From: Clostridia bacterium
GTDB lineage: Bacteria > Bacillota_E > RBS10-35 > JAJYVN01
Direction: 5' to 3'
DNA length: 7,842 nt
Assembly (NCBI GenBank): GCA_027335515.1
Contig: DAHWHT010000204.1
Location: 1 to 7,842, forward strand
Below, in pieces: positions 1 to 4,851 of the stretch. The translations under genes and the position numbers were made by a program. The notes under the pieces were generated by a model that was not told the DNA's origin, did no database searches, and was given only the letters and a program-made list of their open reading frames with translations. Position 1 is the stretch's first letter; the number at the start of each line of letters is the position of its first letter.

Positions 1-850
1 CCATCAGCACGGTCAGATACGCCAACATCTTCAGCGTGCCGTCAGAGACGAACCGCGCCATCACCGGCCTCTCGAAGGGGGCGTCCTTCAATTGAAGCAG
101 TAACCGGCCGTCCGGCATGGGCTCGGCGTCCACTCGCTCTAAACGGGGAACCCGTTGGCGAAGGACGGTAAAGATGCGGTCGAGAAGCGCGGGGTGCTGC
201 TCCTTCAGGTACTGGACCACGTTGGCCAAGTTATCGCCAGTCTTGCTGAGTCGCGTTTGCGGGCCGACCTCCGGTTGTTGGCGCGTGTCTCCGACGGTTA
301 GGTAGGACACATACCAGTCCGTGATAAACTCCCGGAGCGCCGCTACGCGCGGATGCTCGGCAAACTGACCCAGGGTATTGACAGCAATCAGATCTGGAGA
401 CCGCAGGGGGATCTCCACGCGCGATTCGGTTTCGTCGGGATGCTCGCCGCTGACCGCTCTTCCTTGGCCTCGCTTGTACTCCAAGAAGCGGAATGGCCGT
501 CCATACTGTCGTCTACGCCATTGCAACCACTCTTCTGCGACAAACGGCCCACGGGGGTCCTCATCAATGGCAAGGTGATACGTGATCAGTGGGTCGTACG
601 GCTCTTCGCGGTACTTGAGCTCAATGACCACCGGCCCGTCTTGACCACGCGTTCTCAGTTCACTGGCCCTGCCGCGCCGGTCCCACGCGTACCGCAATCC
701 TTGCTGGAAGCATTCCGATAAAAAATTGAACACGTCGAATACGGTCGACTTGCCACTGCCATTCGGGCCCAACAGCGCCATCAGCGGGGTGATGCTTCGG
801 AACTCCACCGAGCGCAGCGCCCGGTAGTTCTCGACGCGAAGGTACTCCAT
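1..850 (-). CDS. RecF-like AAA family ATPase (AAA_21 type), 3' end beyond window
   Basis: Seen: an open frame of 283 codons from ATG at 850 running off the left edge without a stop. The protein opens [12 protein letters not shown], the usual start of RecF/SMC-like ATPases. A Walker A motif GPNGSGKST follows at residues 28-36, and [11 protein letters not shown] at about 269-279 matches the ABC-type signature segment of this family. Walker B and the rest of the head would follow outside the window. The roughly 230 residues between the motifs form a mixed alpha/beta insert with no transmembrane segment, so the protein is probably cytosolic. Known: single-gene ATPases of this type (COG4637/AAA_21) are widespread in accessory and defence regions, often next to a small nuclease-like partner. 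Inferred: an ATP-driven sensor or effector of unknown target. The start is chosen on family fit; its ribosome site is weak (GGACGG). A GTG nine codons upstream is the alternative. The promoter is not obvious. Codon use is less GC-biased than in the nuo genes. Confidence 0.85.
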   Translation of the reverse strand, partial: MEYLRVENYRALRSVEFRSITPLMALLGPNGSGKSTVFDVFNFLSECFQQGLRYAWDRRGRASELRTRGQDGPVVIELKYREEPYDPLITYHLAIDEDPRGPFVAEEWLQWRRRQYGRPFRFLEYKRGQGRAVSGEHPDETESRVEIPLRSPDLIAVNTLGQFAEHPRVAALREFITDWYVSYLTVGDTRQQPEVGPQTRLSKTGDNLANVVQYLKEQHPALLDRIFTVLRQRVPRLERVDAEPMPDGRLLLQLKDAPFERPVMARFVSDGTLKMLAYLTVLM

Positions 851-1238
851 ACGTGGTACCGTCCGAGTCGGCAAGGCCACTCCACCCCCACCTTCCGACG
901 CCTTTGGCATATGTCTGGGCAGAGTTGTGGAGATCACCGGCCGTCGATCCGAATCCCTGTGCCAAGCCGGTGATCCAGACGGTCATGCGCCCTGGCCGTG
1001 TCGTCCAAGTCATTCGGACGTTGGGCACGCGTTCCTGCCAGACGGCCCGTCCCCGGAGTGCCCACCTTCGGGCTCAACGCACCCGTCCATTCCGCGCCGG
1101 ACCTATAGTACTGTACGCGCAGCTGGGTTCCTATAGAGACTCCAGCCGAGGCAGCAGGGGCTCCATAGGCGGTTTCCAAGTAGCTCGTAGTGGATGGCAG
1201 CGCGACACCAGTCCAGGAAGCGGCGATGCGCGGACTGG
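851..1238. other. Intergenic stretch without a recognisable gene
   Basis: This stretch lies upstream of the minus-strand ATPase gene. Open frames exist on both strands, as expected at this GC content, but their translations are rich in Arg/Pro/Ser and show no family motif I recognise. It presumably contains the ATPase promoter, but I could not find a convincing -35/-10 pair on the minus strand. A CCTATAG heptamer occurs twice, at 1102-1108 and 1130-1136, with no clear meaning. It may be decayed DNA upstream of the helicase remnant. Confidence 0.5.
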
Positions 1239-1442
1239 ATGCTCTCCCACGCCTGCCGTGGCAGGCCATCTCTGCGGCCGGTGCTGAACCCCTTAGCGGG
1301 GCGGGCGGGAATTCTGGGTGGGGACCGCGTTGTCCAGGGGCGACACGACTATGACAAGCGGGTATTCAACGGCGAGCAGGGCGCCGTCGCGGCGGCTCCG
1401 GGCGCGACCATCCGTTTCGATGACATCGAAGTCCACCTCCGC
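1239..1442 (+). pseudogene. RecD2-like helicase remnant (C-terminal region)
   Basis: Seen: in the frame starting at 1194, translation gives LSHACRG, then LNP, then GDRVVQGRHDYDKRVFNGE, then IRFDDIEVHL. Known: RecD2/RecD-type superfamily 1B helicases carry the ordered signals LSPMxRG, a run of LN..LQ..LNP, GDxVMQxRNDYDKxVFNGD, and V.FDDREV.Y between the ATPase domains and the final VHKSQGSEYP motif. The order and spacing here match, except that residues between the first two signals appear deleted. After 1442 the homology stops: no VHKSQG motif is seen in any frame downstream. No Walker A region is found upstream. The fragment therefore represents a small internal-to-C-terminal piece of a roughly 700-residue protein and cannot be functional. 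A minus-strand open frame across the same bases is a shadow. Whether the source was a chromosomal recD2 or an element-borne helicase cannot be told. Confidence 0.6.
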
Positions 1443-1635
1443 CACTGCAACCATGGCGCGACGGAGGGCATCGGCGGGGACGCCGGGCTCCGCCGCCCTA
1501 CTCCCCTCCCCGGCCTTCCGGAGGAAGGAACTCCTGCGCCCGTACCGCAGCGGCGGTGCGATTGGGTACCTGCAGCTTACCCAGGATCGAGCCGCCGGGC
1601 TTTGGCACGGTGTGTTGTTCGCGCGGGCCGGTGAC

Positions 1636-1985
1636 GTCAGGTTGTCGCAGACGGGAATACGTGGCGTGGTTCGCCGAGGGCGGTGCCCCCCGTCACGCGC
1701 TGCTGACGGTGGCAATGCCACCTCGCTGAACGCGGACAAACCATCGCGTCAGCGACACGTTCACACGACGGTCGTCGATGCTGCGGCCACGCCCGCGCCG
1801 AACCTGGTCGACCGGGACTTCACGCCGGAAGTCAATCGGCGGTGGGCGGCCGACATCACGTATATCGGCGCCCAGGAGGGCAGGTTGTACTGGGCAACCC
1901 TGCGTTCCCAGATCCGCCACGCCGCCGACGGGACGGTCGGCCGCTCTCTTCGCCACCCGATCCAGGTCCCAAGACCTGCCCGGAC
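1636..1985 (+). pseudogene. IS3-family transposase (OrfB, rve domain) remnant
   Basis: Seen: the frame reads VRLSQTGIRGVVRRGR, then about 30 unmatched residues, then HTTVVDAAATPAPNLVDRDF, then NRRWAADITYI and GRLYWATL. Known: IS3-family OrfB transposases have the same sequence of signals (RLMR..GIRGV.RR, ..APDLV.RDFT, ..W..DITYI...GWLYLAVVLDL.SR..VGW). The Asp of ADITYI (codon 1852-1854) corresponds to the first catalytic Asp of the DDE triad. Beyond about 1907 similarity fades quickly, and the second Asp and the Glu are absent. The upstream OrfA and helix-turn-helix region are not recognisable either. This is a dead insertion-sequence fragment covering roughly a third of OrfB. I could not identify terminal inverted repeats or a target duplication, so the boundaries of the former element are unknown. 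It lies directly upstream of the promoter at 2022. Confidence 0.7.
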
Positions 1986-2021
1986 CACTCATGCTCCAGC
2001 GCTGACGATCTGCACGCCCGA

Positions 2022-2050
2022 TTGACACTGTACCGGATCAGGTGCATAAT
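2022..2050 (+). promoter_or_regulatory. Sigma-70-type promoter
   Basis: A perfect -35 hexamer TTGACA (2022-2027) is followed by a 17-nt spacer and CATAAT (2045-2050), a five-of-six match to TATAAT. In such GC-rich DNA this is a strong chance-resistant match. The start of transcription would be near 2057. It reads toward the small RNA candidate and the DUF3800 gene. It begins a few dozen bases after the transposase remnant, so an origin near an old insertion-sequence end is possible but unproven. Confidence 0.65.
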
Positions 2051-2056
2051 GCGGTC

Positions 2057-2120
2057 ACGGTCGGGAGGGCTGCGGTAGCGCGGTTCGGCGAGACGTTAAT
2101 CTCACCCGGCCGATTTTTTT
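2057..2120 (+). ncRNA. Candidate small structured RNA / terminated leader
   Basis: Seen: a stretch of about 64 nt framed by the promoter at 2022-2050 and an intrinsic terminator ending at 2120, with no open frame that makes sense. Two foldings are possible. In one, 2058-2065 (CGGTCGGG) pairs fully with 2105-2112 (CCCGGCCG, one G-U), enclosing a weak 3-bp hairpin (2069-2079) and a 4-bp hairpin (2090-2103), like a three-way junction. In the other, 2081-2093 pairs with 2100-2112 as a terminator stem. Both end directly before A plus seven T. Inference: either an independent small RNA or a leader that attenuates the DUF3800 gene, which begins about 20 nt later. It is too short for a tRNA and matches no RNA family I know. 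No tandem repeats are present. Confidence 0.4.
2081..2120 (+). terminator. Intrinsic terminator before the DUF3800 gene
   Basis: The left arm 2081-2093 pairs with the right arm 2100-2112 around a 6-nt loop (CGTTAA). The stem is 13 positions long with two mismatches and two G-T pairs. It is followed by A and T7 (2114-2120). On the opposite strand no T-run follows, so it acts on plus-strand transcription. It sits between the promoter and the gene, so full expression of the gene needs read-through or a structural switch. Confidence 0.6.
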
Positions 2121-2126
2121 ATGCCC

Positions 2127-2136
2127 GGATGTGATC
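2127..2136 (+). promoter_or_regulatory. Ribosome binding site that fixes the DUF3800 start
   Basis: GGATGTGATC differs by one base from GGAGGTGATC, the full complement of the 16S rRNA 3' end. Measured from its GGATG core, the spacer to the ACG at 2141 is 9 nt. It includes the TGA (2132-2134) that closes the downstream reading frame, so translation cannot start further upstream in that frame. This argues that position 2141 is the ancestral start codon. Confidence 0.6.
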
Positions 2137-2140
2137 CGCG

Positions 2141-2947
2141 ACGCATCTCCTCTATGTGGATGAATCTGGAAGCGTTCAAAATCTATCGGAAGAGTACTTT
2201 GTTGTGGCTGGGCTTGCGGTTTTTGAGCGTCAGACCTTCTGGATCAACAGGAACACCGAGGATATGGTGCAACGTCTAATCCCAGGCACATCCGTAGAAC
2301 TCCACGCCTCTCAGATCGCCAACCACAACAAACCGCCGTGGAATGCGCTTACAGTGGCGGGCCGAGGCCGCCTCATGACGTCGACGTACAATCTGCTTGC
2401 CTCTAGTCGATCTGTACTTTTTGGCGTCGCCGTCCACAAGCGCTCATTTCCCACCCAGGACCCGATGTCTCTCGCGTTTCAGGAGCTGTGTTTGCGTTTT
2501 GATCGTTACTTAGCGCGACTGCATGACGCAGGAGACACGCAGCGAGGAATCATGATCTTTGATGAGACACGCCACGAAACGCATCTCCAAGCACTTCTCC
2601 AACAGTTTCGCGTAGCGGGCACCCAAAGAGGAAGGGTGTTCAACTTCGCGGAAGTTCCTTTGTTTGCCGACTCGAAGAGTACCAGGCTGTTGCAACTCGC
2701 GGACTTCTGCGCGTACGCGCTCTTCCGCCGCTTCGAACGGGGATACGCCTCTTACCTCGATCAACTCTTGCCTTGCTTTGACCAAACTGACGGGCGACTG
2801 CACGGACTCGTGCATATGATCGCCGACTATCGCGCTTGCTATTGCCCGGCGTGCATGTCTCGCCGTGCAGCTGCTCGTGTCGAATCTGCGCCGGTGGCTG
2901 CTGCCGCCGAAAGGGAGAGCCCGCCACCCCCCACGCAACCGGTGTAG
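2141..2947 (+). CDS. DUF3800 domain protein with apparent ACG start
   Basis: Seen: 268 codons if counted from ACG 2141. The first residues read HLLYVDESG, the family's hallmark N-terminus. Further landmarks are ELHAS (53-57), IFDET (139-143), DSKST (177-181) and LQLAD (184-188). A C-terminal CYCPAC (Cys 233, 235, 238) precedes an Ala/Pro-rich tail. Known: DUF3800 proteins are uncharacterised, about 200-280 residues long, common on mobile and defence-associated DNA, and keep the DES, D and LxxAD acidic residues. Inferred: these could form a metal site of an RNase H-like nuclease. No signal peptide or membrane helix is seen. No ATG lies in frame before the motif; the upstream frame closes with TGA at 2132-2134. 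The first standard start, GTG 2156, would remove the beta-strand before DESG. Either ACG is used or the start codon has been lost. The frame is otherwise intact with all family residues. Its codons are clearly less GC-biased than in nuoLMN, suggesting transfer. Confidence 0.85.
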   Translation, partial: THLLYVDESGSVQNLSEEYFVVAGLAVFERQTFWINRNTEDMVQRLIPGTSVELHASQIANHNKPPWNALTVAGRGRLMTSTYNLLASSRSVLFGVAVHKRSFPTQDPMSLAFQELCLRFDRYLARLHDAGDTQRGIMIFDETRHETHLQALLQQFRVAGTQRGRVFNFAEVPLFADSKSTRLLQLADFCAYALFRRFERGYASYLDQLLPCFDQTDGRLHGLVHMIADYRACYCPACMSRRAAARVESAPVAAAAERESPPPPTQPV

Positions 2948-3198
2948 TGTACACGGCAATCCGCCCCTCTCCGAGGACTCCGTTTCGGCAACCGCACACG
3001 TACCTAACGGAGGCCACCACCGCCCGCGCGGCTGCAGCCAGGGTAGTCCCTGCGCTTGTGGACTCTAATGAATGAAGGGGGGGCCTGGAAGGAGACGGTC
3101 GGAGATGGGCGGATCAAAGGAGACGGGGGCGCCGGCGGTGGACAGGGGTGCGAGGAGTCGCGGCTTTGCCCCCAGAGGCTCACCGGCACAGGTGACAC

Positions 3199-3235
3199 GG
3201 GGACACGTATCGCGATCGCTTCAGGGACAAGTATC
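3199..3235. repeat. Two degenerate copies of a 13-nt repeat
   Basis: GGGGACACGTATC (3199-3211) and AGGGACAAGTATC (3223-3235) match at 11 of 13 positions, 24 nt apart. A shorter related GGTGACACG lies just before at 3191-3199. Closely spaced GATACnTGTCCC units (minus-strand reading) resemble the repeated transposase-binding sites at ends of some insertion sequences, but no transposase is adjacent. This assignment is a guess; the repeat itself is plain. Confidence 0.4.
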
Positions 3236-3314
3236 AGTAGCGCGTCCAGCAACCAATTGCCCCGAGCCGCGCCCCCCACGTGCGGAAAACCTGTTGGATG
3301 AAGGCGCGGAGACC

Positions 3315-3340
3315 GCGGGGCCCACCGGACCGGGCCCGGC
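3315..3340 (-). terminator. GC-rich hairpin downstream of nuoN (distal)
   Basis: GGGCCC (3318-3323) and GGGCCC (3332-3337) pair around an 8-nt loop. Two more outer pairs lie beyond one mismatch (3315-3316 with 3339-3340). There is no T-run after it on the minus strand, so it is at best a weak or Rho-assisted end, or a 3'-end-stabilising structure of the nuo transcript. Confidence 0.3.
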
Positions 3341-3343
3341 CGC

Positions 3344-3364
3344 CTGGGGGCTCGTCGCCCCCGG
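3344..3364 (-). terminator. GC-rich hairpin downstream of nuoN (proximal)
   Basis: An 8-bp stem (3344-3351 with 3357-3364, one G-T pair) encloses a 5-nt loop, about 50 nt past the nuoN stop codon. It lacks a T-tract. Together with the second hairpin just beyond it, it is the only terminator-like structure at the end of the nuoLMN run, and could mark the operon end. Confidence 0.35.
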
Positions 3365-3413
3365 TTCGCCTCTCCAGGTGTTGCCCCCGCCGCACGCGCC
3401 CGAGCGGCGCGGC

Positions 3414-4850
3414 TCAGCGCAGAATGCCCGCCCCCGCCCAGTGCGAGAGCCAAAAGAACGCCTGCGGCAGAATACCGAGGAACACTACCCCGGCGAGGGT
3501 CAGGACGGCGCTGGTCGCCCCGGCCGGCGACACCGCGACCCGCCCGGCCTCCGCCGGCGCCGGGTCCACCCACATGGTGCGGGCGACGGTCCAGTAATAG
3601 CCGATGGAGATGGCGCTGTTGATCGCGATCCCCACCGCGAGCCACGCCATGCCCCCGTGCACCGCCGCGCCGATGAGGCCAAGCTTGCCCATGAAGCCCG
3701 CCGTGGCCGGGATGCCGACGTACGAGGCCATGCAGACCGTCAGCACCACCGCCAGGCCGGGCGCACGCCGGCCCAGCCCGGCGTAGTCGGAAATCTCGTC
3801 GCCCGCAGCGCGCGCCGACAGGGTCGCGATGACGGCAAACGCCCCCAGGGTGGTGAACAGATAGGCAATGAGGTAGAAGATCACGGCGGCCACCCCCCCG
3901 GGCGTGGCCACCGCCAACCCGACCAGGACGTAGCCGACCTGCGCGATGGAGGAATACGCCAGCATGCGTTTGATGTTGCGCTGCCACAACGCCGTCACGT
4001 TGCCCACCGTCATCGTGAAGATGGCCAGACCCGCCAGCCACGGCCCCCAGTGGGCGGCCAGCGGGCCCATCCCGGTATCGACGATGCGCAGCAACGCCAC
4101 GAACCCGGCGGTCTCCGCCACGACCATCAGGTAGCCCGTGACCGGGGTGGGCGCCCCCTCATACGCGTCCGGTGCCCAGAGGTGGAACGGGGCCGCGGCA
4201 ATCTTGAAGGCAAGCGCGGCAAGCACCATGCCGACCGCCACCCAGACCACCGGGGCGTAGCCGGTGTGCAGGGCGCTCGCCAAACCGTGCGTCAGGGCCG
4301 GGATGGACGTCTGCCCGGTCAGCCCGTAGGCAAGCGACAGGCCGAACAGCAGGATCGCCGAGGCCAGGGCCCCGTTGAGCAGATACTTCAACCCCGCCTC
4401 ATGGCTGCGCGGCTCATCGCGCAGGAACGCCGCCAGCACGTAGGAGGAGATCGAAAGCAGTTCCAGTCCGAGGTAGAGGCTGACCACATCGCGCGAGATC
4501 GCCATCACCATGGCGCCGGTGGTGGCAAAGCACAGCAGACTGAGGAACTCCCCCAGATCCTTGCCGCGCTCGCGGACAAAGTCCAGGGAAAACAGCACCA
4601 CCAGGGCTGCGGCCGCGAGGAACACCAACCGAAACAGGGTGCTGAACGCGTCGAGCGTCACCATGCCGCCCAGCACCGATCCCCCACGGACCGGCTCGCC
4701 CAGGGTCAGGAGCCCGGCAAGCAGCAATCCGGCCAGGCACAGATAGCCAAACCACCGCTGGCGGGCGGCAGCCACGAAGGGGTCGAGCGCCACCAGCAGG
4801 GTGCCGACGCCGCTCACGACGATTTCGGGCCAGACGGCGCCGAAGTTCAC
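3414..4850 (-). CDS. nuoN: NADH-quinone oxidoreductase subunit N
   Basis: NuoN is one of three antiporter-like membrane subunits of complex I; it translocates protons in the cytoplasmic membrane while NADH reduces quinone. From GTG 4850 the protein has 478 residues, the usual NuoN length, and is almost entirely hydrophobic helices. Family marks in order: the TM5 Glu in LGLELLS (E130), the TM7 Lys in FKIAAAPFHLWAPDAYEGAP (K216), the QRNIKRMLAYSSIAQVGY segment, and the TM12 Lys in AGFMGKLGL (K389). These correspond to E. coli E133, K217 and K395. The TM8 Lys (E. coli K247) is Glu here (E246, in VVAETAGF). Start choice: GTG lies 1 nt after the nuoM stop with GGGAGG 8 nt upstream. An ATG 15 codons earlier would overlap nuoM by 44 nt, has a poorly spaced site and adds an atypical charged leader. 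Last gene of the visible nuo run. Confidence 0.96.
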   Translation of the reverse strand: MNFGAVWPEIVVSGVGTLLVALDPFVAAARQRWFGYLCLAGLLLAGLLTLGEPVRGGSVLGGMVTLDAFSTLFRLVFLAAAALVVLFSLDFVRERGKDLGEFLSLLCFATTGAMVMAISRDVVSLYLGLELLSISSYVLAAFLRDEPRSHEAGLKYLLNGALASAILLFGLSLAYGLTGQTSIPALTHGLASALHTGYAPVVWVAVGMVLAALAFKIAAAPFHLWAPDAYEGAPTPVTGYLMVVAETAGFVALLRIVDTGMGPLAAHWGPWLAGLAIFTMTVGNVTALWQRNIKRMLAYSSIAQVGYVLVGLAVATPGGVAAVIFYLIAYLFTTLGAFAVIATLSARAAGDEISDYAGLGRRAPGLAVVLTVCMASYVGIPATAGFMGKLGLIGAAVHGGMAWLAVGIAINSAISIGYYWTVARTMWVDPAPAEAGRVAVSPAGATSAVLTLAGVVFLGILPQAFFWLSHWAGAGILR

Positions 4851-4851
4851 G

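Larger units (their letters stand above)
2948..3413. other. Convergent intergenic region, no gene seen
   Basis: The region separates the converging DUF3800 and nuoN genes. Open frames here on either strand extend only as shadows of nuoN or end quickly in Arg/Pro-rich translations. It contains an 8-bp palindrome GTGTACAC (2947-2954), a G7 run (3077-3083), a degenerate direct repeat (3199-3235) and two GC-rich hairpins near the nuoN stop. No T-tracted terminator for the DUF3800 gene was found. Confidence 0.55.

Noticed and set aside
660..1028. Minus-strand open frame of 122 codons overlapping the ATPase start
   Set aside because: It overlaps the Walker A region of the ATPase gene in a different frame, and its translation has no recognisable motif.
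1102..1136. Two CCTATAG heptamers 28 nt apart as a possible operator
   Set aside because: The match is only 7 nt, there is no larger symmetry, and it is about 250 nt from the nearest gene start.
1293..1739. Minus-strand open frame of 148 codons
   Set aside because: It runs opposite the RecD2-like and IS3 remnants, whose motifs are specific to the plus strand. No family resemblance on the minus strand.
2121..2123. ATG at 2121 as the DUF3800 start through a frameshift
   Set aside because: It is in another frame, follows the T7 run with no ribosome site, and would need a frameshift; the ACG at 2141 explains the data more simply.
2156..2158. GTG as the start of the DUF3800 gene
   Set aside because: It is the Val of the conserved LLYVDESG. 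Starting there would cut into the first beta-strand and ignore the strong ribosome site at 2127-2136.
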